DNA from: Pampus argenteus
Taxonomy: Eukaryota; Chordata; Actinopteri; Scombriformes; Stromateidae
Length of the DNA stretch: 64,000 nt
Reading direction: 5' to 3'
Assembly (NCBI GenBank): GCA_036937835.1
Contig: CM072866.1
Coordinates: forward strand, 18,990,001-19,054,000
Shown here: positions 36,801 to 49,000 of the stretch, piece by piece
Layout: every line of letters starts with the position of its first letter
Numbering within the stretch: the first letter of the stretch is position 1
Program-made: the position numbers and the translations under genes
Notes under the pieces: model-generated
The model's input: only the letters and a program-made list of their open reading frames with translations
Databases searched by the model: none
What the model was told of the DNA's origin: nothing

Positions 36801-39143
36801 ACTTTAGGTTCGGGTTATACAGTGCTGTGGCAAAATCAATGTGTACCCTGATCTTTGTAATGGTTTTGTTGAGCGTGACTTTATAACATATATAAATGCA
36901 AAACAACAAAAATAAGACCCAACATGTAATAAATTTAAACTGTTCAATTAATGATACATTTTCAGGAAAATTATCAATAGGCTAGCTGTAGGTTAGGCAT
37001 CATGCAGATGTTTGCAGTTAAATTAGCCTCACATCACATTGGGACAACAGCTGCAAGAATGTTTGTTTTCTACACAAAATATTTGTACTTTTGTATCATC
37101 ATACACTCAAGACCAAAGATGGTGCTCACACATGGTGACAGCAGTTGCGGGAAGAGCTGTTGAAATGTTTGCTGGAAGTGGGAGTTTGGGGAGTTTCTAA
37201 GTTCTTTTCCACCAGCTGCATCCTGTACAGAGGAGCAGGTTTCTATTGTAGTCCAGCTCTGGGAAGAGGAGAGACAAAACACACCTGCTAGCCAGTGCCA
37301 CGCTACAGAGGAAGTTCAGGAGAAGTATGCGCTTAGATAAACATAATTTATTCCTCTCTCAGAGAAGCTGATGCCAGCTGGCACTTCCTTGCCCGAGATA
37401 CCAGGCACACAGGGCACGGCTATTCACCTTCTATTGACAGTTTGCCTGCTCAGTAAAGGCTGGCACACATACTACAGACTGTCCGCATGCTTTTGGATGC
37501 ATCTGCATTGATTTTAGTCAGCATAAATGTACACAAATGTAGCCAGTGGGTCCTATATGTTTATTTAAATCTCTATTATGAGCTACAGGGGACGGTTTGA
37601 AAGAAATAATTGTGCAGATGAGTAAGATTTACAGCTGTGCATCTACTGGCATCATTGGCTCCTGGCAGCTTGTCTGCACAAGAGTGAGCACAGAGGAGTC
37701 TTAAATGTGTATTAAATATGTCCGTGTCTGTCTGTGCATGCACACTGTGCTCAGCTCCTGTCATCTGTTAATGTGTTTCCTGTGCAGATGTGCAGCCCGT
37801 GGCCTATGAGGAACCCAAGCACTGGTGCTCAATTGTTTACTACGAGCTCAACAATCGTGTCGGAGAGGCGTTCCAAGCGTCTTCCACTAGCGTGCTCGTC
37901 GATGGCTTCACAGATCCCTCCAACAACCGCAACCGATTCTGCCTCGGCCTGCTCTCCAACGTCAACCGCAACTCCACCATTGAGAATACCAGGCGGCACA
38001 TCGGCAAAGGTGCAGCATGCAAAGCTTGTCAATGACTGCAATGCACCGACTGTCAACAGACGAGACCAAATCAATTCATGTTGTCAATAGATGTTGGGAT
38101 TGGGATCTAGAGTAGAACAGAACAATAACAACGACTTGTGTAAACATTTTAGTGTATTGATTGTAGGTTGACCACACTGATGTTTTGGGACCTTTGTTTT
38201 TGTCACTGAAAGTGACACACACTTTATCCTCTGCTGCTTTTTCTCAGGTGTCCATTTGTATTATGTTGGTGGTGAGGTGTACGCAGAATGTCTGAGTGAT
38301 AGCAGTATCTTCGTCCAGAGTCGTAACTGTAACTACCACCACGGCTTCCATCCCACAACTGTGTGTAAGATTCCCAGCGGCTGCAGCCTGAAGATTTTCA
38401 ACAACCAGGAGTTTGCTGAGCTGCTGGCCCAGTCTGTTAATCACGGCTTTGAGGCTGTTTATGAGCTCACCAAGATGTGTACCATCCGCATGAGCTTTGT
38501 CAAGGTAGGTTTTTCACATTTTAATAAGAGGAAAGAACAATATTGTTTTTTTTTGGATTGCCTTATATTGATATATAACTTATTACACTTGGCATCAACA
38601 GACTATGAGTAGAGTTTTATAATTGATTCACTTTGGACTTGTTTGTTGTTAGGGCTCATAGCTTTAGAATTTAAAATAATAATAATATTTATTTTTTATT
38701 ATTACATACTAATAGTATTGCAAAGATCACTAACACAAAATATAAATGTTAACCAACATCTACAGTGCAAACATTGTAGTTTAACAACTGACTGTCATGA
38801 TGCATGTCTATTGTAAGGACCCAACATCAGCCTAAACATGGAATATCTGGATACTGAGTTAAGTATTTACAAGAGCTAAAGTAAAACTACTTTGACAGTC
38901 CAAATAATAATAAAAAAATCAACAAACAACAAATCAAGTAAAAGAAAAACATTTCTGTCTCGATTCTTATACTAAGCCATGTGTTTGCATTTGTTCCAGG
39001 GCTGGGGAGCAGAGTACCACCGCCAGGATGTGACCAGCACCCCCTGCTGGATTGAGATTCACCTGCATGGTCCCCTACAGTGGTTGGATAAGGTGCTAAC
39101 CCAGATGGGTTCCCCCCACAACCCCATATCCTCTGTGTCATAG
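32929..39143 (+). CDS. smad1: Smad1, BMP receptor-regulated Smad transcription factor
   Basis: Joining 32929-33328, 35096-35359, 35462-35578, 37788-38009, 38248-38504 and 39000-39143 gives an intact 467-residue protein, close to the roughly 465 residues of vertebrate SMAD1. BMP type I receptors phosphorylate the C-terminal SSVS (464-467, present); the protein then binds Smad4 and acts on target genes in the nucleus. The order is MH1 (about 10-133), a Pro/Ser linker (134-272) and MH2 (273-467). The linker keeps several Ser-Pro sites (PHSP, PNSP, PHSP, PSSP), the MAPK/CDK/GSK3 type, and a PPAY motif (225-228) for Smurf-type WW domains. All introns are GT-AG. The start is the ATG at 32929, matching the family N-terminus MNVTSLFSFTSPAVK. 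Smad5 and Smad9 are paralogues; the N-terminal sequence and mmaa next door favour Smad1. Confidence 0.97.
33806..33841. repeat. (TG)n microsatellite
   Basis: About 16 TG units in the first intron between smad1 coding exons. Confidence 0.9.
34180..34199. repeat. (CA)n microsatellite
   Basis: About ten CA units in the same smad1 intron. Confidence 0.85.
35096..35359 (+). CDS. smad1: smad1 coding exon 2: linker with Ser-Pro sites
   Basis: Residues 134-221. Acceptor gtcctcag, donor G|gtaaga. Contains VLPPVLVPR, NEPHMPQNATFPESF and the cluster of PHSP/PNSP/PHSP/PSSP phosphorylation sites. Confidence 0.97.
35462..35578 (+). CDS. smad1: smad1 coding exon 3: linker with PPAY motif
   Basis: Residues 222-260. 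Acceptor tgatgcag, donor G|gtaacc. Encodes ETPPPAYMPPEEQMTQD and QPMDTN, both characteristic of Smad1/5. Confidence 0.95.
35810..36165. promoter_or_regulatory. Candidate intronic regulatory element of smad1
   Basis: A low-repeat block in the intron between coding exons 3 and 4. It contains 'aggcctataaaagccggggc', several ATTA words and CAGACAGAC at 36053-36061, a tandem Smad-binding-element core. No ORF is present. Whether it acts as an enhancer is inference. Confidence 0.3.
37788..38009 (+). CDS. smad1: smad1 coding exon 4: start of MH2 domain
   Basis: Residues 261-334. Acceptor cctgtgcag, donor G|gtgcag. Includes YEEPKHWCSIVYYELNN and the GLLSNVNRNSTIENTRRHIG segment. Confidence 0.97.
38248..38504 (+). 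CDS. smad1: smad1 coding exon 5: central MH2
   Basis: Residues 335-420. Acceptor ttctcag, donor AAG|gtaggt (phase 0). Includes CNYHHGFHPTTVCKIPSGCS and LTKMCTIRMSFVK. Confidence 0.97.
39000..39143 (+). CDS. smad1: smad1 coding exon 6: L3 loop and phosphorylated C-terminus
   Basis: Residues 421-467 and stop. It carries GWGAEYHRQDVTSTPCW; the His and Asp here are the L3-loop residues that set BMP-receptor specificity. Ends with SSVS and TAG at 39141. Confidence 0.97.
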   Translation, partial: GWGAEYHRQDVTSTPCWIEIHLHGPLQWLDKVLTQMGSPHNPISSVS

Positions 39144-40675
39144 GCTTCACTGTCCTCAGCCCTGTGGCTGTCCATACCCCAGCATTTTGGTCAAAGTAGC
39201 AAGAATAAGGGGAAGCTGGTCCCAGACTGGGTTGTGTTTCAGCCAATCTGTTTTTTCTGATAACTCATTAAGTTTTGACTGAAACACAAACTGATCTGAA
39301 ACCTGTAAGGCTGGGCGGGTTGTTAAATGGATTGGTTTGTTCTCTACTTGAAGGACATCTGAATTGGGCACATTTACAGACTGGGAAACGAGTAAGCAAA
39401 GTGAGCGCGAAGCAACTGGAAGATACTTGATCTTTGTGACCAACTGTAATAATTAGACCATCACACTCATCATAACGCAAGTATCCTCCCTGATCTTGCT
39501 CCCACAACTTCTCTTTTTCATTGTTCTATTATTCTGACTCATGACTAGTTTGCATCTAAACATCCCCTCCTAAATCCAGATATAAATGTGTAGTTACAAT
39601 AATTATGGGACATTCCAGGTCACCAAAATTGCAGTCGGTTGCTCTCTGCTGTCTGACTGCAATGACGTTGGCATGAAATGTACTTATGACATGTACAAAG
39701 TTAGCAGGGACTTGGAGGATGACCAGTATGACTGAAAATTCATCTCCAGATACTTAAATAAGTATTCTGTTTCCTCAAAGTTTTCTTTTTTTAAGGTAGA
39801 GCTAAATGAATTAAAGCAGTGCAAAGTTACTATAACATCAAAATGAAAGCCCATATTACAGATCATGAAAAATAATATGAGGGAAAAATTAGGGGGAGTT
39901 TGAGAGTTTAGTGTGGGGTTTAGTGTGGGGCATGGCACTAAAAGGGCATTTCAGACAAAAAAAAGACTAATGTTTAAATGTTGCTCATCTTGTGTTACAC
40001 TCGTGTTTCAAATGAATTTTAAGAAAAAAAAAGACTAGTGTTTAGATATATTCACTACTAGAATATGTGCTGTGCAGTCTGGTTTTGCAAAGCATAGTTT
40101 GGTTAGTGTAGTGCTACACATTTAAGACTGGTAGCTGAACACCAAGCAGAGGCAAGTACAAGTGCAGCTTAATTTGTCCCTTACTGTATACAATACAGCA
40201 AAATCAAGTGTGTCAAGTACAGAGTCACATTGAGGACATAAATATTTCAGTGACTGTGCTTCATTCTTTTACTACATTAACTGAGCAAAACTTGTTAAAT
40301 GACTGTTATGGGAAAATGTTGAGCATTCAAATTTTAATTGTTGACTGAGAAATCGGTTACTGATGTCCCATTATGATTTTTCTTTTTTTATATATATATA
40401 AAATGCAGATTTTGCCATTCTGTTCTTTTATGCTTTGAGCAATCTTACTTGCTATTAAACTGTTATACTCTTTACATTCTTTTTGTATTTTTGAACTTGT
40501 TTTCTGTTTTGTTTGTCTGCACTTTCACACATTGCCTCTTTGATTTGTTTTGTTTTTCTCCATTTTTTTTTTCTTCCTGTTTTTGCTCAGTAAACCTCCC
40601 AGAAAAGCAGTTTTATTCCATGAATATCAAGTCTCTACTGGAAGATTCAAATAAATTTGTTTCATTACTTGCAAC
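39144..40675 (+). other. smad1: Probable smad1 3' UTR
   Basis: Runs from the stop to the canonical AATAAA at 40650-40655, which is followed 40-80 bases later by a T/GT-rich stretch (gtgtgtgtgcgtgtttgtgtg) typical of the downstream element. Open frames in it are short and have no protein character. Earlier cleavage cannot be excluded. Confidence 0.55.
40650..40655 (+). promoter_or_regulatory. smad1: Candidate smad1 polyadenylation signal AATAAA
   Basis: Canonical hexamer about 1.5 kb past the smad1 stop, with a GT-rich downstream element beginning near 40705. Confidence 0.55.
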
Positions 40676-40822
40676 ATGTCTTGTCTCTTTTATGAACAGT
40701 CAGGGCATGTTTGTGTGTGTGCGTGTTTGTGTGTCTTGTCTGGTTAATTACAGGCCACCGATGCTAAGAAAATATGCATCATGGTATTGTCAGGGATTTT
40801 CAAAAATATCAACCAAACTCAT

Positions 40823-40845
40823 TGTGTGTGTGTGTGTGTGTGTGT
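40823..40845. repeat. (TG)n microsatellite
   Basis: About ten TG units between smad1 and mmaa. Confidence 0.85.
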
Positions 40846-41088
40846 ATGTGTGCCTGGAGGTAAATCTTAAGGGAGGCATGGCAATTACAAGTGCATTTGA
40901 AAGCCAACTGCACTAACATTAGAAGCGTAATTGCATTTTCCGGTAATTTGCATGAAAATACATAAAATAATATGTTCTCCTTGTTTTATTGGAGACATTG
41001 TGACAATCCAGCCTCCAGGAAGCTCCCCTGAAAATCACTGACTGAAATGTGCATTCGTGCGTGCAGGAGTTTGATTTGACTGTACATG

Positions 41089-41195
41089 ACTCGGGATGGC
41101 ATGGTTACACGGAGGTTAGTACTGTGGCCTCCCAAGAGTTTGCATGTTCCTCCCAAATTCCACCGACAGGCACGTTAGGTGGACTGGAAACTCAG
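41089..41195 (+). repeat. Degraded fish-type SINE-like repeat
   Basis: The string 'ggcatggttacacggaggttagtactgtggcctccca' then 'agtttgcatgttcctcccaa' and 'caggcacgttaggtggactggaaactc' parallels the common teleost repeat 'gcacggtggcgcagtggttagcactgtcgcctcac ... gtttgcatgttctcccc ... aggttaattggtgactct', with deletions. It appears to be the same family as the copy at 20680, on the other strand. Confidence 0.65.
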
Positions 41196-42149
41196 GAAAC
41201 AGACTTTTGAACCTAAAAATTATGAACCTACACTTTAAGCTCTGAAGCACACTCATAAAGGTGTTTGTATACAGTTTTTAGTTTAGATTCATTTTTCAGA
41301 CAACATAAAGATGTGGTGTCCTAGGAGTTAAGGTGCCAGCCATAAACTGCATTTATATATATGCAGTTTTTGTGTATTCTTCTTAGCTGTATTCTTGTTT
41401 TATTTGTTTTTACAGTAATAATTAAACTCTAACTTTTAGTGTTTTACTAAATATACACCAATGTAGGCCTACTAATTATTTTATTGTATGTAATGCACAA
41501 CAGCAAACTGTACATCAGACATTTGTTAATATTACAAGAACTTTTTTTTGGATTACCAATTAGGTGAAGCACACCAGACCCCCAAAATGCCCTAAAGGCA
41601 GGTTTTTTGGTAATTGTGTTATGATTACCTATCATTTTGTTTAGGAATATAGAAATATGCAGCATTAAAGCACAATGTCAACTAACACTGAGAGTTTAAT
41701 ACCCATTGTTGAGGCCTTTTGTCAAAATATAGTCTTAAAACCTTAATTATTTACACTGAAATGATGCATATTCCTAAATTAATTTGTGTCACACAGCCAA
41801 CCTGGGGCTATGTGTTATGACAGGAATAGGTATGTGGGGGTTTTCTGGACAATAAGTCAGTGGAAATGTTCAATGAGGTTCATGAGTTTAAAAGGGACAC
41901 ATTGGCTACCTGCAAATAGGCTACAATTTGGCCATTTAAGAAATAACAAAATACCATCAAGCATGCAAAGGAGCCAGCTTGATGTTTCTAATGCCCCCTG
42001 CTGGCTGAAGTTGTCCAATGTTTTTTTTAATCATTTTTATAACTTTATCAATACCTTGTAACATTAGGTTTCATTTATATGTTTGACACAGGCCAAATGT
42101 TGTTGATATCTTTATTTTTAGAGTTTTATTATTGTATAAATGAATCGAC

Positions 42150-42375
42150 GGAACTATTTGTTGGGGGCGGTGCCTGACGTCAACGGAAACAGGAAGAGAA
42201 TGAATGAAAGCACCGCGGATGTGTAACCTGTAACACCTCCATGCAGCTGGTACGAGGTCAGCGTGAATTGTCGTTTTAAACTCCATTAACAGTTTTTGTT
42301 CAGACTGTGTATTTGCTATGTGTTTGACAACTATACACACGTAAAGTACGGGCTAGCGTCGCATTGACGTAACGG
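42150..42375 (+). promoter_or_regulatory. mmaa: Probable mmaa promoter and 5' noncoding exon
   Basis: Contains a GC box (gggggcgg, 42163-42170), a perfect CRE TGACGTCA at 42175-42182, an adjacent ETS-type cggaaacaggaag, and a second CRE-like TGACGTAA at 42366. Possible splice donors are at 42250 (gtacga) or 42257 (gtcagc). A 5' noncoding exon is needed because the ATG at 42623 directly follows an acceptor. The start site is not defined. Confidence 0.5.
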
Positions 42376-42622
42376 CAGCGGTAACGTCCAGTGGAACGTA
42401 GTAACCGTTAAAATTGGTCAACGGCAAGTTTTGTAACTTGGCTGTTTGTATTTAGCTTTAGCCGCTAACAGTACATGATTTACATTGAAAGGCACAGAAG
42501 AGGATGATATAGGCTGTTAGTTCGTTTACCCAAATCATAAAACGTTGTAGTTAGCGTTAATAAGAAAAAACGTAAAACAAAATCACAACTTACTCACTGT
42601 TTCTCATTGTGTCTCCTCCTAG

Positions 42623-43052
42623 ATGCCCCATATGTACCACAAGATGGGGAGGTTTAGCTTCTCTCTCCTCCACCACATTACCTCCCTTCCCTTTTCACTC
42701 GCTGCCCTTTCAGCCACCAGGATATGTTGCCTCCATCAAAGGGTTTTCACTGGTTCCCACCGCCGTTACCAGAGCACAGTCCCGGGTCACAGCTGCCAGC
42801 ACAGGAGGGGTGTGAGCACAGCCCTCAACCAGCACATACAGGACCTGAGTGGGCCTGAGCAGAGGCTGCTGAATAAACTGTATGAGGGGCTGATCGCAGG
42901 GCAGCGGGCATCTCTAGCCGAGTCCATTACTCTGGTGGAGACCCAGCATCCCAGGAAGAAGGAACTGGCTCAGGTGCTGCTGCAGAGGGTGCTGGCCTAC
43001 AGGAAGGAGCAGGAGAGCCGCAACGAGGGGAAGCCGGTGGCCTTCAGAATAG
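42623..43052 (+). CDS. mmaa: mmaa coding exon 1: targeting sequence and N-terminal helices
   Basis: Residues 1-143. The first ATG is the first codon of the exon after acceptor ctcctcctag. In-frame ATGs follow at codons 4 and 8; codon 8 has the best context (aagATGg). Either start leaves a good mitochondrial presequence. Donor ATAG|gtgtgt. Confidence 0.88.
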
Positions 43053-46000
43053 GTGTGTGTGGTCTGGGGATGAAAGAAAAGACAAGGTACTAGAAGAAAA
43101 ATATAGTTTTGAGTGGAATGGGACTTAACTATTTTAATTCAGCCACCTCAAGCTTATATGTGAGGGATTAATAAAGTATATCTATCTATGTGTTTATCAG
43201 ACTGTATTGATTATGAAGCTGTTGGTACACATTGTGTTGGCATAAGCAGCATGTTTACGTTCTGATCATAAATAGGGTATAAATCTCCCCAAACCAGCAC
43301 AAGCCACTACTAGCTGTAATATAACAATAACATTACAATATCATACTGTGTGATAACAATATGATTTTGCTGAAAGTAAAGCCCTGCGTAAAAAAACAAC
43401 AAAACAAAACATTCCTTTGAGCCATTTGTTGCTGATTTGATCTCTTTGCTGATTTCTCAGGTCTGTCCGGTCCTCCGGGAGCAGGGAAGTCATCCTTCAT
43501 CGAGGTTGTGGGGAAGATGTTGACAGGACGTGGACATAAAGTGTCGGTACTGGCTGTTGACCCGTCCTCTTGCACTACAGGAGGTAGCACAGTTGATAAT
43601 GGTGCTTTACGACGCACAATAAATCAATGTATTTATGCTACAAACTGGAACATCCCTCTTGTTGCAGGGTCTCTGATGGGTGATAAGACTCGTATGACTG
43701 AACTCTCCAGGGACATGAATGCTTTCATCAGGCCATCGCCGGCCTCTGGAACACTTGGTGGAGTCACCAGAACAACCAACGAGGCCATTGTTCTCTGTGA
43801 AGGGGCAGGATATGACATTGTCCTTGTAGAGACTGTGGGTAAGACATGCTCGACTCACTTTTCCATGTGTGTCCCAAAATTAACTCTCACTACTGCTATA
43901 TTTACTCTGCAGGCAGTATTCTTTAGTTATAATCGTCTTTCCTTTCAGCTGATTCAATGCAGACATGGCTAATTTTAAAAATGTGTTAAGCAGAAAATCA
44001 TCCATACTGACGATGATGATGGAACCATCATTGTTTTTTTTTTACATTGAATATAACTTTACTTTTGATTTACAATTTAACATTATTTAACAATATTGGA
44101 ACCTTTAACTTAATATTGTGTAGCACAGCCTTTGAAGGCAATAACTGCAAGCACTTTCTGTAACTCTGAATAAAGTTTGTACACTGGTAGTTTGGGCCAC
44201 TCTTTTTGAGCAAACTGCTCCAGTTCTCTCAGGTTTGATGAGTGCCGTCGCCAAACTGCAAGTTTTAGCTCTTTCCACAGAGGTTCAATAGGATTCAGAT
44301 CAGGCCCTGAAATGGTCCAATGTTTTCTTCTCATCCACTCTTGGGTGCTTTTTGATGTTTGTTTGGGCTCATTATCCTGCTGGATGACCCATGATCTGCA
44401 GCAAAGACAGCTTTCTGACACGGGGTTGTATGCTTTGATAGTCTTCTGATAGATAGTCTTCATTGTTCCTTGCACATAGTCAAGGCACCCAGTGCCTGAT
44501 GCAGCACAGGAACCCCAAAACATCACTAATCCTCCTCCATGTTTCACAGTAGACACGGTGTTCTTTTCTTTTGTAAACATAGGGTTGGTGCAACTTACCA
44601 AAAGACTCTAATTCTGTTTCATCTGTCTAAAGCATATATACTTATACTGTGGAGCCCGTTTTCATTCAGACAGCGACAGTTGGTGCAATTTAAACTGTTG
44701 TACCTTGAACTTGAAGATCAGCTCAGACCTGTATTGTAAGCGCTTTCTGTAACTCTGTTGGGGTTTTTTTTCTCGAACATTTAAGAAATCCTTCTGCCAA
44801 TTTTCCTCTTGTAACCACATCCGGAGATGTTTCATAGACCTTAACCTTCTTAATAATATCTGCAACAGTTGTCACACACATCAAATGACGAATCCCAGAG
44901 GCTAAATGCTAGCTGTCACTTTGTTTGTGGAAACTCATGACTATTCAAAACAAGCTCTGACCAAAAAAAACATCTTGTTTTACTTTTACTTTAATTTTAT
45001 TTTTTTACTGCTGTTCTAGTTATTCAGATGTACACTACACAGATGAATAAATATATTACATAGCAGCTGATTATGGATTTATCACAGTTTGGTTTTTGGA
45101 TGGTTATTGATTTAGTATCACATTAGTTAAATATGTCTTTGTTTCCAGGTGTGGGCCAGTCAGAGTTTGCGGTGGCTGACATGGTTGACATGTTTGTGTT
45201 GCTCATTCCCCCAGCAGGGGGCGATGAACTACAGGTCAGTGAAAAACAGCAGCAACTCCAGATCTTGTTGCATCTGTTTGGAACTGGAAAGATACTTTGC
45301 TTCTCTTGTCTTTAGTATATCCTGTAATTAGGTCTTGGCATATAGGAGCAGCACCCAAACTGAGTTTGTTTACTCTTACACAAACTAGTTAAAATACTAA
45401 ATAGTTTGAGTTAATGAAGTAAAAACTAATTTTGACTTCATCACCTTCTTTACACTATATATTCATTGAGAGTACATTGATTAATTAATTGAATTGATTT
45501 CTAGAAATGAAAGTAGTATTCATGTGTGTAAATGTAAGTATGTTGGTAAAACCTATGTGCTAATTGATGAATTAATTAGTTAAGTTAATCACCTAATTAG
45601 CCTAACTCATAATGATGAATGTTATGATGATTTATAGTGGGCCATTTGGCAGCTTAGGTGGCATTAATCTTAATTATTTTTGGTTAAATCTTAAATGAAA
45701 CGCATAGAAACATTAAAATCAGTCATACGAATACACAAACAGTAAACCTTTTGTTAGTCAGATTGCAAGTACATTATTCCCAACAACACAGACAATTAAA
45801 CTAGTTTAAAGTATATCCAGCAGGTCACAAAATTATGTGACATAGACGTTCAATTGCACTGACATATGATATTGCATGACTGAAGTGCAAAAAAAAATCC
45901 TTATAGAAAGAAGCACAAACAGCATTGAACAGCTATATTGTTCTGTACAGCTACTCTACATGATACTAAAACCTGAACTGAAACTACATTCCAACGGGTG

Positions 46001-49000
46001 AAAGACATTTTAAGAATTACTGTTTTATATAAACTCAATTAGTTTGTTTTGCATCAAACAGAAGGGATGGGTAAAAAGTAACAGTAATAGATTGTATTGG
46101 TTTCTTCCTTTATAGTAAGCTGGCAGCAACAGCGAACCATCGCTCCATTCATCCATCACTCTGTACGCAGATCCCTCAGCAGATTAGAAGTCTAGACATC
46201 AGATTCATTTACAGTGTTTTGAGAAGTTAATGAGACCCCCCCCCCATGCCTAAATCTCTTTCCAGGGTATAAAGAGGGGCATCATTGAAAGGGCCGATTT
46301 GGTGGTGGTGACGAAATCGGACGGTGACCTGGTGGTGCCGGCCAGGAGGATCCAAACTGAATACACCAGTGCACTCAAGCTGCTCAGGAGAAGGTCCAAG
46401 TCCTGGAACGCAAAGGTGCGTGTATGTGTGTAAGAGAGTGACTGTGTGTACATAGTGTGACAAGAGAGGAAGCCAGAAATGGAATGATTAGGACCTTAAA
46501 AATAAAAAAAAGATAATTGATAAGTGTTCAACATTTGACCTACTGGGCAGCCGCAGCTTAAATATTACTGCTCTGTGGACCCAACCAGAGAGGTCAGCTA
46601 ACCCGGGAGCAGGGAGGGGAGGATGATGGTGATGATGTCATAGCATTGTGATTTCAGTACTGCAGTGTCTCAGCCCTCCCCACATGTCCCAGCTCACCCG
46701 CCTGTCTGCCTGGTCTTGTCCCTTTGTTTTCCCAGACCAATGCAGCATCTGCCCAATGGGCAAGCTGCCAGGCAACACCCCCATCTCCACCTCCCCCCAT
46801 TGCTGCTCTGAATATTCGGCTGCTGTGTCATGCATTTCGCTTATTAGAAGCCCGCACACTCGCATCAAAGCTGATAGGTTGCCCTTATATTCTCCTTCCG
46901 TCTGTATTTATTCTTACCTTTGCCGTCTTGCTCTTTTTTGTGTCTGTCTGTTTGGCCTAGGGTACCATAATCTAGGATTTATGCCCACATTGTCTCTCAT
47001 CTACAACAGTCTGCCTTTTGTTGTCTTCCTCACTCTGCATGAAAACATCTGCTGATCATTAACAGTTTCATCATTTAATTGATTTTTGAATATGTTAAAA
47101 AATACCTATCAAAAGTTGCTCTACGAACGTCTTGTTTTATTCAACCAACACGGCAAAACCCAAAGACCCATTTATATAATGACGATGACTCACATCATTA
47201 CATCTGAAGCGCAGTATGTTTGGGCTTTTTTCTTAAAAAACATCTCTGCCCTGGGGACCCTGTATCTCCACCCAGAAGGGAGAAGAATGAATTCGTGTGT
47301 GTGGTCAGAGCCGACAAAGATCGACTATGCGTGATGTAAATATTTATTCATTTTTTGTAACTTTGAAGGACTATGTAACACGGTTTTTTGAAATGTGCTA
47401 GATATCTTTATCTCAGTTTGAGTTTGGAGACACCAATTTATGAACTATAACCTTATGTGAGAAACATTTAAAAAGGTGTCTATGAGGCAGTGAGAGTTTA
47501 ACAAAAGCAATATTAAGTTGGATTGCATGAAATGTTTATGGAGCTTGATCTGTCTCTTGTGAGTCACTCAATTTTATGAAAGTGTAGTACTAAATTGCCC
47601 CGTAATAGTCCCTCTCTTGTGGGGCAGTTAACTCAAATTACAAAAAAAACATATTTACTTAGTTACCTCTTATGGTGTATATGTCCACAGTTTTAATGCT
47701 ACTGTAATCTTTGGTTAAAAAACAAATGGAAGCTGTTTGCAGTGAGGTTTGTGTGTTATCCAGAGTAACAATGAAATAGTTTTTTTGGAAAACAGTATTT
47801 TAAATGTAATTTTCAGTACTGTAAGCACCATAAACAAAGTTCTGTTTACTGTTTTTATACTGGGCTGGACTGATATCTTAAAACATGGACAGGTAAAACC
47901 AAAACTACACTGGTGTGAAAAAAGTTTTGTCACTTAAATGTTTAAGATCATCAAACAAATTTAGATATTAGTTAAAGAAAACACAAGTAAACACAAAATG
48001 TATTTGGATTGTGTTGCATTTTAGGGTTAGGCGAGGCAATGTGTGTGTTGTTGTTTTTTTGGCCTATAAAAAAAGATAATTGGCGAACATGCAGTTGGGT
48101 TAGTCTCACTAAATTTGATTTCCTGTTTTCACATCAGATTTGAGTCTAGCCCTTGTAAAATGATTAACTTCATGATGTAATTAGAGGATTCATAATTGGC
48201 TGTTGATCACAGGCCTCCAATATTTACCAGGCTGTCAAATTCAACTTTGCCAATTGCCAGTTGATGCAAATTATCTCCCCAATGCTATGTTTAATGAAAA
48301 TACACTGCCTTGTAGGATCTGTGAGGGTTCAACACTGTAGTCCTCTAAACACCCCTTTCTCTTCTTTATCCACTGTGTTATGAGATGCCCTGACTTTTTA
48401 TTTATTTAGATTATTCTGAAACAGTTTTACTTTTGTGTCTAACTTGAGTTTGAAAGCTACCCTGAATTTCATCATCAAGCTTTTATATAATAATTAAATC
48501 ATTAATCAATTATCTTTAATTTAGTAGCAATTAAATATTTCAGGTCTAGTTTATTTATAGAAGAAGATATGCATCAATTAACACTGACATTGTGAACGTG
48601 TCAGGGTTGCGCAATAGCTAATTTGTATCCATAGTCCCTTCACAAATAAATCTATTTTTCATAGTGAAGTTGGAAGGAAAATAAGAGAAAAGAAATGTAT
48701 TGCAGTACATTGTTCTACAACTGAATTAGCATAAAACACCAGATCACTCATGAGTAAATCTTTATTTTAAGATTTTTGTGGCCTTCATTGGACAGCTGAC
48801 AGGGAAAAAAAGAGGGGGGGTCTGAAGTAGAGCAGAGGTCTGCTGGAATTGAACCAGGAACGCTGTGGTTATCTGTTGTGTGTGTGTTCGGTTACCAGGA
48901 TAATTTAAACCACATTTTAAGATTTATGTTTTTTTTGTATTTCAAAAATGCTGTACACAGTGCACTTCATTATTTACATGGGATTGTTTTTGGTGCTCAA

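Noticed and set aside
40449..40916. 155-codon frame downstream of smad1
   Set aside because: Spans the putative smad1 polyadenylation site and a TG repeat. The Phe/Cys/Leu-rich content reflects T-rich DNA.
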